A stretch of 64,000 nt of DNA, from the NCBI GenBank assembly GCA_001792895.1, contig MARA01000036.1, positions 1 through 64,000 on the forward strand. Direction: 5' to 3'. The position numbers and the translations under genes are program-made. Each line of letters opens with the position of its first letter. Positions within the stretch are counted from its first letter, which is position 1. The stretch comes from Lentinus brumalis (Eukaryota; Basidiomycota; Agaricomycetes; Polyporales; Polyporaceae). The notes below the pieces were generated by a model. The model was given only the letters and a program-made list of their open reading frames with translations. It was not told where the DNA came from and made no database searches. This document shows, one piece after another, positions 20,190-31,874 of the stretch.

Positions 20190-23100
20190 TCGAGTCCTTC
20201 GCCGCGGTCCACCGCCGTTCCAATCTTCCGTTCCCAAACCATCCAGCGCTATATTCATCTTCCGGTCCTTCTTCACCGTTGTACACTACGTTACGGAGTC
20301 ACCCCGACGTCCACCCATTCCATTCAATGACCTCCCTGTGTTCAGTATCTCCTCCGATCTCCGCTCAACTCTCCGAATGGGCTCGTCGCTGCGGAACCTA
20401 TTTTTGGTTCAGCTCGCTCGAGAGACGGAATCCACAGAGAGATTCGGAGCATTGCATTCGCTATGCCCTGCGGCGAGTAGCCTCGTGTGCGTTAGCCGAG
20501 ACCGGTGGTCCGGCGCGGGCATGACATTGATGGGGCCTGAGAGAGACATACGGGGCCAAGCTACTCACTCAGACTCGAGTTAGCGAGGAGGAGACATACT
20601 CTCTATGTATCTATAGTACCCACTAGTACTCACTGTTTCATAGAACAATCTCTAACACATGCATCTTTGAAAGTCTGCAGCGGCAGAAGATGAACTTGCC
20701 CTAGCCCGCCATGACGTACGGGCGTCTGTCCATCGTGTCTCTTGCTCCTTGCCATCACCACGTCTCGCCGCTCTTCCTCTTCTTGCTTGTATACCACGAC
20801 CTCTGCAAGAGCATTCTCTAGAACAAACGCGATGCATACTGGACAAATCATGTGCTCACCTGGAATGCCCGGCACCCTCGACAGACCGCCACGGCGAGGG
20901 CTCAAGACACGTAGGCCGCCGTGCTGAATGAGCCAGAGAGGGACGTAGAAAGGCTTGGATGGTACGGTGTGAGGTATGGTGTTTGGGATACTTGAGAGGT
21001 AAGTCTTCAAGCTCTGACCTGCCCTCCTGAGCTGCTATATGGGCATGACATGCTGTCGGCGACCGGACTCGCCAATGAGCTCTCCAAACGATCAGACGGA
21101 CATCGAGATACGTCTCAGACGATCTGCTTGCTCTTTGCGTGTGATGTCTTGCTGGACCCGAGTGGGACTTGGCGTGTGCAATTAGACCTGGCCGAATGTG
21201 ACCCGCGGCGAGTCGCTGACGTCGAAGATACCCAGACACGCCGCACACTGTGCCCTGGGCGCTGTTTGTAGCACGGCAGTCATACTCGCGGAAGGCCAGA
21301 ATCTCACCTGGACGCGCGCGCCGCGGTATCTGGAGAGTGATGTTTCAGTTTCAGCGTAAGTCATTATACTAGCAGCTGTATAACGCTCCTTCAACCGGGT
21401 TTTAGAGACACGCTATCCGTCGTGGAGCCGATGGCAGCAGGAGGTATACGAGAAGGACAGATCATTGTCTGGCTCTGCAGACGTCAGAGGTACGTGTTCT
21501 CTTTCATACGGGGCGTCCGCGTGTTCAAGTTGCGCAGAAATGTGTCGAGGTCAGGTTCGCTCTCACCGCCGGCCGTTCGCTTGTCAACAGCGCAACATCC
21601 TGCGAGTACTGAAGAGTGAGGGCGCGCTGCGCGCATCTTCCATCCTCCATCCTCCCTCCGCCCAGACAATGTCGCTCCAGCGATCTTCAAGTAGCAAGAG
21701 ACAGCCCGAAGCGACGACCCAAGATCGCTGTCGAGCAGCTTGGCAGCTCAGATTAAGACTCCGAGAGACATCCCGGGAGTTTTGGCGAACATATTGTGTC
21801 AAGCGAACATGTCGTGTCGAGCGAAGGCCCTCGCGGTCGGCCAAGAGGCGCTCCGCGGGAGTGGAGATGCATGGCGCGAAGATCGAAGTCTACGATCTGC
21901 AACGGACAGCCGGGAGACACTGAGGACAGCATGAGACGTCAGCATTGGACGAAGCAGGTATGAGATCTGTTAAGTACAGTGCAACAGCAGTGACTTGACG
22001 CACATACAGCAATGTTGAGGTCTCCAAGGCATCGATCTCGATGCTCGTGGCTCTTCTACCGTACGAAGGCAAGGAGGCTCAAGGGTCGCGCATTCATCTC
22101 GCGCCGCCTTGCATGTCTGGAGCGGTCATGCAGCCAGCCCGCGACTTACGGAGGCCGAACGAGCCTAGGAACCTTGACACTGCTCCGTTGGGCGAATCAA
22201 TGTAATTGGTCGCAAGTTTGTAGGACGGCAGGACGGTAGTGGCGGTCTCCCGGCGACTGCGACACCCCGTCTGCCAGCTTTGACATGGCTCTGTCAAGCG
22301 TAGAGGGCCATAAGCAGGTGAGCAAGGCGTTCGAGGTTGCGAAACGCGAGAGACGCGACTCACGCGGGACATAGGACTTACGACTGATATGGACACCTTC
22401 GCCCCCCACCACGCGCTCTCAGCTGTAAGCTCCGGGAGCGACGTTCGAGAGACGCGGCCACGTCTCCACTGAAGGAAGCAGGTAAGCAATCAGTGGTCTG
22501 CGAAGACGAAGAACTGACCGACTTGCAGCGTTATTTGAGCCGTTTCGAGACTCGGACGAGCGCGCGCGAAGCCTCGGCAGCGTCGCACACTGTATTTCAA
22601 AGCCAAGGACGCACTGCAGGGATTTTCGGGGTAGAGCGAACCAACTGCGACGTACGACGTCGCATCGAGCACTAGGCCCTGCCTCGCGAGCCTCAAGCGG
22701 AAAGGGAAGGAAAGCTGCTTGGACTCGACCACAGGATGGTATCGTCATCGCATCCTCACTCTTATCCCGTCCAATTTCACTGAGACCACACGACGTGACG
22801 TTCGTACGAGGTGAGCGGCAGCATCAGTATGTCCAGATACGAGAGTAACGACCCATGAAGATGTAGGACGGGCAGACTCGCTCGAGGATGCCCAACAGTC
22901 AATGTTAGCCATGACTCGGACTCGGACGCGTCTCCTGACCGGGAGCATCCAGGTGCTTAGGTATGAGGCCCTGCAGAACTTAGCAGTGGCCGCTTGCGAA
23001 GGCTGACGGGACAAATTGTGCCGCGTCTCGAGCCCGGGAGGCGCATCTGCAACAACTGGCTTCTCGGGAGTGAAGACCCCGTACGACTGCGACTTTGGTC

Positions 23101-23515
23101 CACCACCTCTCGATGTTCGTCTCTGTCGCATCTCCTCTCAGCTATTTTCGCTCTGCATAGCAATTGTCGCTCATACACGGATCTTCGACTCTGGTTTCAT
23201 GTGCGATATCCGCGAGTATACGCTGCCCACGGAACCCCTGGACGTGTCCGGGACATATGCTTCCGTCTGCTGATACAATCGCCACTGTGCGCATATCGCC
23301 TCCGCTATGTCCGATGTTCTCGGGATTCCCCGATATCCGGGCAGTTATCCAATCACTTCTTGCTCACTAAGCACCACCTTACTGTACCCCGAACGGCAGC
23401 TATGTACCTACGAAGCAAGAACCACTGTCCGGACGGACGTTTCCTGTTGTGCTTGGTCACCGCGGTATGGCAAGATTGCTCACGTAACATGGAACGACCG
23501 TCGACGAGCAGGGAA
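20190..23515. other. 3.3 kb spacer without an intact gene
   Basis: No protein family is recognised and no exon chain can be built. Scattered splice-like words (GTAAGC, GCAGGTA) and short frames on both strands look like decayed coding sequence, but I cannot assign them. The right end is the promoter region of the flavin oxidoreductase gene. Confidence 0.4.
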
Positions 23516-23523
23516 AATATAAG
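23516..23523 (+). promoter_or_regulatory. TATA box of flavin oxidoreductase 1
   Basis: AATATAAG sits about 75 bp upstream of the start codon at 23593, within the usual spacing seen for the other TATA boxes of this cluster. Confidence 0.6.
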
Positions 23524-23592
23524 GGTCCTTGGTCGCACAACCGATCTCCCAGCACCCGCTTCCGACTCCGCCTCCTCCTCACACGACCTGCT

Positions 23593-24932
23593 ATGGCATC
23601 CAGACCCCTCTTCAATGCACCCGCTCCGAACGTCCCATACTTCGTGCCACGGCAGTACCCACCAGCGGGGACTGCCTTCGACCCGCAGCCTCACGGGAAA
23701 CCGGTACCGACGCTCTTCAAGCCGTTGAAGATCCGCGGTGTCGAGTTTCAGAACCGCATCTTCGTAAGTCTGCGCATCCGCTCCATGTGGTTATGCAGTA
23801 ACTTACGGAACTGTACAGCTTGCGCCGCTGTGTCAGTACTCGTCCGAGAACGGCGTCGTCTCGCCCTGGCAGCTTGTCCATCGTACGTCCTCTTTACGTT
23901 CATCGATCCTTGTACTGACGTCTCCTCGCAGTGGGCGGGATCTTCACGCATGGCCCGGGGCTTACGCTCACTGAAGCGACCGCGGTCCTCCCGGAAGGTC
24001 GCATATCGCCTGAAGACGCCGGGATCTGGACAGACGAGCAGGCCACCGCGTGGGCGCAAGTTGTCCAGTTCGCGCACTCACAGAACCAGAAGATCGGGAT
24101 CCAGCTCGCGCACGCGGGGCGCAAAGCATCGACCGCCGCGCCTTGGGTCGCGGCGACCGGCACTGTCCCCTTCATCGCAGGTGGCTGGCCCGACGAGGTG
24201 TTGGGTCCGACCGACGAGCCCCACCAGCCGGATTTCCCCACACCGAAGGCCCTCACGAAGGAGGGTATCGCGCGCATCGTGAAGGGCTTCGTCGACGCCG
24301 CGAAGCGCTCCATTCGCGCAGGCTTCGACGTGATCGAGATCCACGGCGCACATGGGTTCCTCATCAGCTCGTTCTACGCCCCCGCGAGCAACACCCGCAC
24401 GGACGAGTACGGCGGCTCGTTCGAGAACCGCATCCGCCTCGCCATTGAAGTCGTCGACGCTGTCCGCGCTGTCATTCCGCCAACCACGCCGCTGTTCTTC
24501 CGCTTGTCCGCCACGGATTGGCTCAAGGACGAGCAGGGCCCGCGGTGGCGTTCCGAAGACTCCGTCCGGCTCTCGCGCGTGCTGGCCGAGCACGGCGTCG
24601 ACTTCATCGACGTGTCCACAGGCGGCCTGAGCGCAGCTACTCAAATGTCGCCTCTCGCCTCTGGCGCGGGCTACCAGGTCCCGTTCGCTGCGGACATCAA
24701 AGCCGCCCTCGGAGACAAGGTGTTCGTCGGCGCTGTCGGGGGTATCAACGAGGGCAAATTTGCGCAGAGTATACTTGACGAGGGCAAGGCGGACGTTGTA
24801 CTCGTGGGCCGGATGTTCCAGAAGAACCCCGGATTCGTGTGGAAGTTGGCGGACGACCTGGATGTCGAGCTGCATCAGTCGAGCCAGATCGGGTGGCCAT
24901 TCCAGGGCCGCGCGAAGAAGGCAGCCAAATAG
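23593..24932 (+). CDS. Old Yellow Enzyme-type NAD(P)H:flavin oxidoreductase 1 (411 aa)
   Basis: Exons 23593-23763, 23819-23882 and 23932-24932 with 55- and 49-bp introns. This is an FMN-dependent (beta/alpha)8-barrel ene-reductase of the YqjM/xenobiotic-reductase class, which uses NAD(P)H to reduce activated C=C bonds. Visible landmarks: LAPLCQYSSENG with the class Cys at residue 62; GIQLAHAGRKAS (139-145); IHGAHGFL with the His pair 216/219 that binds the substrate carbonyl; the following YGGSFENR; VSTGG; and VGRMFQKNPG near the C-terminal phosphate-binding end. No signal peptide, so cytosolic. Length fits the family (about 380-420). A same-length paralogue lies at 36952-38427, and six dehydrogenases lie close by. 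A TATA box precedes it. Confidence 0.93.
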
Positions 24933-25106
24933 TAGTAGAAGTCTCGTCGTTGGCTTCCGAAATGCGTGTATTGCACATAGAGATAGATTGATCCGAACAT
25001 GGCAGAAGACACTAGAGCACACGGACGTGACAGTGCGATACTAAGTTTTGCATGAGTAAAGTCATAAATTGCGAACAGACCGAGTACTTGGATACGTAGC
25101 TACTAC

Positions 25107-26946
25107 TCAATGAGGAGCCGAGCCAGCGGGGATGACCCTCTGGCGCCATCTGCGCTCCTGCTCTCGGACGAGGCGGAAGTCTGCTAAGAAATACTCAAGA
25201 AGATGCCATCCCTCCGACCTATCCAGCCCATCTTCGAATCCATACGCGACTCTCTCCAAGCGTGGAAAGATCGCCGACAGCAGCGTAGCGATCCGCTCTG
25301 GGTCTCCCGCCCTAGCGTACACGCCGACGTACAGCCGTATGAGTGCCGAGTTCTCGGGAAGGACCCGCGGAAGGCGCGGCTCGGGAACGCGCCTGGAATG
25401 GGTGCAGAACAGGCCGAAATCGACGTCATGCATTGGAGGAGGTATTGAGGGCGATGTTGCGACGCTCGCGGGCAAGTCGGTGTCGATGTCCAGGCTGATG
25501 GTGTGCAGCCGCGGACAGTGCAGCGCGAGCGGAATTAAGCCGCACAGGGTCGCCTTCGGGGATGTCGGGAACGCTTCAAGATGTACCGGAGCGGCATCTC
25601 CACCAGCTTTGATCGCGTACCTAGAGGCTTGGTGCAGGTTGAGACACTCGAGGCGGGGCCACGCGCGAGACATGTCATCGAGTGTCGCGTCATCAACGGT
25701 GATAGCTATCCAATTGACCATGGCGAGCAGGGTGATATTCGGAAGGCCGAGAAGAGGCCGGACGGCAGCCGAGAGGTTGCATGGTGGTTGCACCGGGTTG
25801 ATCCAGAAACAGAGTCGTTGAAGGGATGGGTGCGCTGCGATGGCACCAAAAACTGACTCAATGAGGGAAGTGGAGACAATACAGTCCGGGTCGCTTGATG
25901 GATCTGACGTGCATATAATTGAAAGGTCCTTCAGGCAGGGCGCGGAGATATTGCCGAGAACCGTGAGGGGCAGGGAAAAGTCGTTGACATGGAGGGTGAG
26001 CTCCCTGAGTGCGCTGAACTCAGTCTGAACACCGCGAGTGCGAGCCCTGTCGTCCCTAAACCCGTAGGACGCCTTGAGCGAGAGATCCAGTTGCTCGAGG
26101 AGGGGGAGGGAGGCGAGTTCGCGGATAGCAGAAGGACGGGTGTATATATTAGTTATGCGGAGCCCGCGGAGGTGGGACAGCTCGAGCAGACCAAGCGAGC
26201 AGAATGATGCGCAATGGTAGGTGTTCGGCCACGACGAGGGCGCCTTTGGGTCGTATTGCAACGCGAGGATTTCGAGCTTCTTCGCGTACTTGGTCAGATA
26301 TGCAATGTAGATGGGAAATTCAAGACACGGGTTGGATAGGGTGAGACGAATACTGGTCAGAGTGTCTGCGAAGAACCGCATCGCGTACCCCGGGGATCCT
26401 CTGAGTTCGTAATCCTGGAAGCTAAGCGTTGTCAAGCACGGAGCGAGAGGCTTTGGGCCATACAAGGCGAGACTTGACAGTGCCGCCGGTGAGACCGTCG
26501 GAAGGAGGTAGTCATCCGGAGAACGGTCCAGGATTTGTTTGACATAGGACGAGTACTTCTTCCAACGGGCGAAGTCGTTGGGAGCCGGCACTCGAGCAAA
26601 ACGCTACCGGAGTCTTCAGCTCTCGGAACAGCGGGGAATGAGTGTTGCTACGTACGAAGATAATGGATGGCGTCCCCGTGTATCCCTCCGACGATGTGTA
26701 TCGTCTCTCCTCGTTATCCATGATGCAAAGATCCGTCGGAAGAGTGTAGAAGAGCGGCACGATGGTGTGTAGAGTGTACCACAACGTTGACATTGCCGGC
26801 TCGTAGAATATGTGAGACGTCATGGCCAGGTTGAGTAGTGCGTGGCGACATAATGTCGGGTTCGACTCCATGCCAGTAGTCACCGATAGATGCAAGCAGA
26901 GGTTGCGGAGGCAACACTCCGGTAGCGTCAGTATTCCTGTCTTCAT
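25107..26946 (-). CDS. F-box / leucine-rich-repeat-like protein B (595 aa)
   Basis: Exons 26946-26656 and 26603-25107, with a 52-bp phase-0 intron (GTACGT to GGTAG). The F-box-like N terminus reads LTLPECCLRNLCLHLSV and the first exon ends at SIIF; exon 2 opens RFARVPAPNDFARW, the same join as in paralogue C (RFVRVPAPGDFHRW). Leucine-rich segments follow through most of the 498 exon-2 residues, and it ends DFRLVREQERRW plus a short tail. It would act as a ubiquitin-ligase receptor if it binds Skp1; its target is unknown. It converges with the flavin oxidoreductase gene, whose stop lies only 174 bp away, so the two 3' regions abut. Confidence 0.83.
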
Positions 26947-27474
26947 CGCAGTGTCCAGCCTGAGCTGAGGAGTCCTACGAAGTCATTATTTGAATAAGTT
27001 AGTCAAACCACACCTTGGAGGGAGACATTACCGACCCACTGAGACTTTCACGGGGATGGTTCGTGGTGGTTGCGCCCAACCCAGGTCCCAGTGTAAGCGC
27101 CGGATCGGCGAAACCAGAACCATACACCACGTGGATCGCCCAGGTTGTCGCTGGCCTGCAGAGCTCGAGCAAAACAAGTTTAGAGTACCTCTGTAAGACA
27201 AGAGGTACCTCATGCAATTGGTAAGCTACTGGCATGAGCGGACGTAACCTGCGAATCGAATTATTGAACGGCTACATCGAGACCAAGCTACATCTCACCT
27301 TCCGTAGACCTCAACAAACGTTCTGCATCATGTACACGGTTCAAATACTCGGGCAAAAAATGCATGAGCCATATATATCTGTCAGCTTCAAACGTCAAAC
27401 CCACTCCGACTCCGCGGCAAGTCTCAACTCTCGCCAATCATCCTACTAGCAATCCCGCGGGAGGTCGGGTACTC
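26947..27474. other. Spacer between two F-box genes
   Basis: Holds the promoter of F-box gene B and the 3' end of gene C. There is an AT-rich CATATATATCT at 27370-27380 but no gene start in the matching direction, so I assign it no role. Confidence 0.4.
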
Positions 27475-29257
27475 CTACCGCCAGCCAGGAGCAGCACCGG
27501 CACGAGCCTGCTGCTCCGCCCACCTCCGCTCCTGCTTTCGAACTAGATGCAACTCGGCGAGCACGTCGCTCACATAGCTCCATCCAGGGGAACTCTCCAC
27601 GCGCGGGCGAACAAGCCCGCCCCGGTGCTCGTCATAGTCGCCATGCCGGACGCGCTCAAGACGAGGGAACACCGAAGCTAAAAACTCGGCAACTCCTTCT
27701 CCGAGCTCGGCATCGTATCCCACATAGAGCCGGACCAGCGACGAGTCCTCGAAGCGTACCTCTGGGAAGGTGCCCTCGAGGTCTGGCCAAGTGTTCACCG
27801 AGAGACCGAGGGACTTCAGAAGCGGGCACCGCAATGCAAGCGGCACCAAGTCCGCCAGCGTCGTCTCCCATGGGGTCACCGCAACCTCTGCTTCGTATAG
27901 GTTCATCGCACATTGTGCCGGAAATGCGCGAACTGGCTTCGGATCGTGTAGGTTGAGCTGCTCGAGGTGAGGCCAAGCGCGCGACATCGCGTCGAGCGTA
28001 GCAGCATCGACCACGATCAAAGCCCAGCCTTTGATCTCCAGCTCCGCCAGCGCGGGTAGGGTGAGGAGCGGGAGAATCGTCTCTGACAGGTCGCACGGCC
28101 GCTGCACGGGATCGACGGCAACCTCGAGGCGGCGAAACGTTTCTCGCGAGGGATGAGATGCTACCATGGTGAAGAGTGATCCGAGAAGGGACGGTGTGAC
28201 CAGCGGTGCTTGAGAGTGATGTTCTAGACGTGGTGAGCGTCTTATGGAGAGGCTCTGAAGACGTGTGGAGGATACGCAGTCTAGGAGCGAAAACGCTTGG
28301 GAAAACTCGTCAACCCACACCTCGAGTTTCCGGAGCTCTGCAAACATAGCGCCGCCTTCCAGGATGATCGGCATCTCCGCGGTGGTAGGATGATCGTTGG
28401 GAGACAGCCATACTTCCAGCGTTTGCAGGCAAGGAAGAGACCCAATGAGCGCAAGCGTGGAAGGATGGATGTACAGACATGTCACGCGGAGCTCGCGGAG
28501 ATTCCGAAGCTTCAGGAGATGATCGGTAATAGGCACATATATATCCCCTCGGTGAGAGCACGGTTCGTGTTCCAGATGAAGCTCCTGTACGTTTGGAGAG
28601 AGCGCCGCCAGCGTGTTGAGATAGTACGCGAGGTCTCTGTTTGCATCCGAGAGGTGAAGTCGAACAGTGCTGAGCGTCGGAGAGAAGAATGAGACGGTAT
28701 CAAGGGAGTGTTTATTCAGTTCGAAGTCCCGAGAGTCGAGCGTCAGCAGCTGGGGGACGAGCGGCGAGGGCCCCCTCTGCCCGAGAGCCTCCCAAACCTC
28801 CGGATGTACGCTCGGCTTCGAGAACTCGTAGCACGAGTAGTCGTGGGTCAGTTCGCGCACCAGCGCGGCGTATCTGTACCACCGATGGAAGTCACCAGGG
28901 GCAGGAACGCGAACAAACCGCTATCGTCGAACGCAGGTCAGCAGACGGAGAAGGACAGAAGTACGTCTCACGCACCATAACCACCCAAATCTTGGATGGG
29001 ACAAACTCTGAGGACTCCTCATTCACATTGATGGCTTCAGTGACGCATAGATCGGAGGGGAGGGTGTAGAGAAGCGGAACGATATTGTGTAGAGATCGCC
29101 ACAAGACCGAGATGGCAGGTTCGTGGAACTGAGAGCAAGTCCTCGCAAGCATAGACAATGAGCCTCTCCCTCGATACGTGTGGGTGTTGTGCGTCCAGAG
29201 ATGAGAGCAGATTCGAGCGAGGACATCCGGCGGTAGCGACAACACGCTGATAGCCAT
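27475..29257 (-). CDS. F-box / leucine-rich-repeat-like protein C (575 aa)
   Basis: Exons 29257-28976 and 28920-27475, with a 55-bp phase-0 intron (GTGCGT to GATAG). The start at 29257 is the first ATG; the frame can be extended upstream only through non-ATG codons. The F-box region is LSLPPDVLARICSHLW, followed by SLSMLARTCSQFHEPAISVLW, very close in layout to paralogues A and B. The LRR-like body contains NLRELRVTCLYIHPSTLALIG. The C terminus is LAELHLVRKQERRWAEQQ. Genes B and C are in tandem on the same strand with a 528-bp spacer, consistent with local duplication. The substrate is unknown. Confidence 0.83.
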
Positions 29258-30835
29258 GACTGCCTCTGCAAGCAAGGTATCATCAGCTCAGCCAACGCTC
29301 CGTTCTGGGTTACCAGTAAGCATACTCACAACAAGTCAAGCTCGACGACGAAGAGATAGGAAGAAGACCTGTTCCGCCTCCGCGGGGATCCCGACCTGCG
29401 TGGATACGTGGCAAAGAGGACGCTGTTCAGTACCTCAAATGCTCCCGAAGCAGAGACCCACTCACCAGCATCGATTTCTCAGTCCTGCGGCCGTGCTCGG
29501 AGTCGGGTGACAACTTGAAGGTGGTCGGGTCCACAGTAATCGAGTGCTGGAAAGCAAGAGTCTGAGTGCCCTCGAGCAGCGACGCTGCGATAGGTGACTC
29601 CGAACTGAGCGATTGCCACGTGCGGTTCGCGTGCGCGACTTCGGGCTTTTGCTCGGTTCGACTCTCGTCTTCTGCTCGTTCTCATCTCCTCCGGACTTTG
29701 CTTCTTCAACCGTCTTCCTACTAGCAGCCAGGGAATCAGACTGACTGGATCTGCGAGTCGACTGCGGGAGTAAGCAAGTAGGTGACTGAAATTCCCCGGT
29801 GAGGTCTGTACCTAATGCAAGACCCACCAAGTGCCGTTTCTCCTGTTTAATCCTGTTGACGAAACGAGCGAGAGGTCAGAGAACAAGCGTGCATTCCGGT
29901 ACACAGACACAAAGACTCAGCGAGTCCGCAGGGCCGCCTGGTAGCCGGGATCATCGCGTCTAGGAGAAGCGCATCAACAACGCCGGCATCGTGCATCCTA
30001 TTCGCGTCCTCCGGCAGGCCTTACTTCGCGGACACCAACGTCACGGAGGAGGTGTTTGTGAAGAATAATTCAGGACTCCCACTCGTTACGCACGCGTTTC
30101 TCGAAGCTCAGGCTCACAGAAAGGAGTACGAAGACGACAGTCGTGACCGTCTTCACCCGGACAGGCTGCTCTGTCTTCGGCGCGCACATTGGTACGCAAG
30201 GCACATCGCATGCTATCTGGACCGCGCTTGTACGTCTGCCTATCCCATTCGAGCCGCGTAGTACTTTCTGATGACTTCAAAAGACGGACGAGCGGACGAG
30301 GGAGAGGCCCAGCCTCACTATGCGTCTGGCTTGGCTCGCGGCAGGTGAGTACTTACGCAGACCGTCACAGTGTCGAGGTCTCGTCCGATATTGACCGAGA
30401 CTCTAGATCTCAGACTTGAGGCCGAGGTATGTGGAAGGGCGCGAAGGAGGCAGTACCTCCGGGCGTCGCGGGTATTTCGACCGCTGCATAAACCACTCGC
30501 AAGCCAAGTCCAGTCCGTCGTGGCCCCACAACTGCTATCAGCGAGTACTTCGCACTGCAGTTCTTCAACGTCAACCCGTACCCGGGTCTTGTACAACCTA
30601 ACCGAATCGCTGGCCAAGCATGCTCCATGAGGTGCTCATTTTCTGCCCGGGCCGCTCACGGATATCCGGGGGTAAGATCCACCGCAAAGTCCGCGTCGCG
30701 ACAAGGTAAGCAAGCCAACGCTTTTACCAGCTTTCAGCTGCAGTCGTAGACGATTGGGTATATGACACATCATAGATATCAGCGCACCAGCATGGTAGTG
30801 GCTGACCCACAGGAATCGCCGTCGTATCCTAGGAC
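29258..30835. other. 1.6 kb spacer, no intact gene
   Basis: No family recognised. A plus-strand GTGAGT/CAG-rich texture near 30340-30700 resembles decayed exons. The promoter of dehydrogenase 1 forms the right end. Confidence 0.4.
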
Positions 30836-30843
30836 TATATAAG
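30836..30843 (+). promoter_or_regulatory. TATA box of dehydrogenase 1
   Basis: TATATAAG lies 62 bp before the start codon at 30898, a canonical sequence at a typical distance. Confidence 0.7.
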
Positions 30844-30897
30844 ACGTTGCCGTGCACGTCTCAGAAACGGTCGCCTTTACCCCTATCGGATTCGAAC

Positions 30898-31874
30898 ATG
30901 ACGACGGACCATCAGTATACCTGGCTCATCACCGGGTGCGTACATCATAAGTCGCTTCCAGCACATCGCACGGTCCTAACCCCCGTCCGCGCGACTCCAC
31001 AGCTGCTCGCGCGGGATCGGCCTCGAACTGACGAAGCGTCTTCTCGAGTCGCCCGAGAACTTCGTCATCGCAACAGCGCGAAACCCTTCGAAGGCCACCG
31101 CGCTGCAGGAACTCACTTCGTCCGCGAGAGGTACTCTGGAAGTGCTTAAGCTGGACGTGGACGACGACGACGCGGTCGTGCGCTCGGTCGAGGAGGTCAA
31201 GGCCATACTCGGAGACCGGGGGCTCGACTACCTCGTCAACAACGCTGCCGTCGTACGTCTCCGTCCCCGTCATATTCCGTGGTGTATGGCCGTGCTCTGA
31301 CTAGAGAACGCACACAGAACCAAGAGATAGACACGCCCTTCACGATGAAGGTGCAGGGATGGACGAACGTCTTCAAGACCAACGTCGCCGCGCCCGCGCT
31401 CATGGCGCAGGTATACCTCCCGCTCATCGAGAAGAGCACGAAGAAGACGATCGTGAACGTCTCGAGCTCGCTCGGCTCCTTCGTGTCGCCCTCGGGCGCG
31501 AGGTGGGCATCGTACTCGGTGACGAAGGCCGCCCTGAACATGCTCGTGAGTCTCATTTACTTATCTGGATTGAGATGAGGTGCGACTTACAGACGGACCG
31601 GCGGGCGACAGACCCATAAACAATCGAAGGAACGGCCCGACCTGATGATCGTCTGCCTGAACCCTGGGTGGATCCAGACAGGTACGTGCGAGCCATCGTC
31701 CACGATGTGTGACTGCCGACTCACTGACCTCGGCCGAGCGCAGACATGGGCACGGCAGACGCTCCGCTCACGTTGGACGACAGCGTGCCGCACATCGTGC
31801 AGACCCTCACTTCGCTGAGGCCGGAGGATAACGGACGGCTCATCGACTACCGTCATGAGATCTTGTCGTGGTGA
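30898..31874 (+). CDS. Short-chain dehydrogenase/reductase 1 (238 aa)
   Basis: Five exons: 30898-30935, 31003-31252, 31318-31545, 31612-31681, 31744-31874. Classical SDR of the C-factor-like group: nucleotide-binding TGCSRGIG near residue 12, NNAAV, catalytic Ser146, and YSVTK (Tyr162, Lys166). The C terminus is short and ends in SW. NAD(P)-dependent alcohol/carbonyl redox on an unknown small molecule is expected from the family; no signal peptide. The start follows a TATA box, and the first exon is only 38 nt, so exon 2 begins inside the glycine motif. The acceptor of exon 4 at 31611 was chosen because it gives THKQSKERPDL, matching the paralogues, where other acceptors give a stop. Closest neighbour in type is dehydrogenase 2 at 35848. 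Confidence 0.92.

Noticed and set aside
29258..29275. Upstream extension of F-box protein C to a TTG codon
   Set aside because: The first ATG at 29257 aligns with the starts of the paralogues; the extension lies behind a CAG acceptor-like site and is probably 5' leader.
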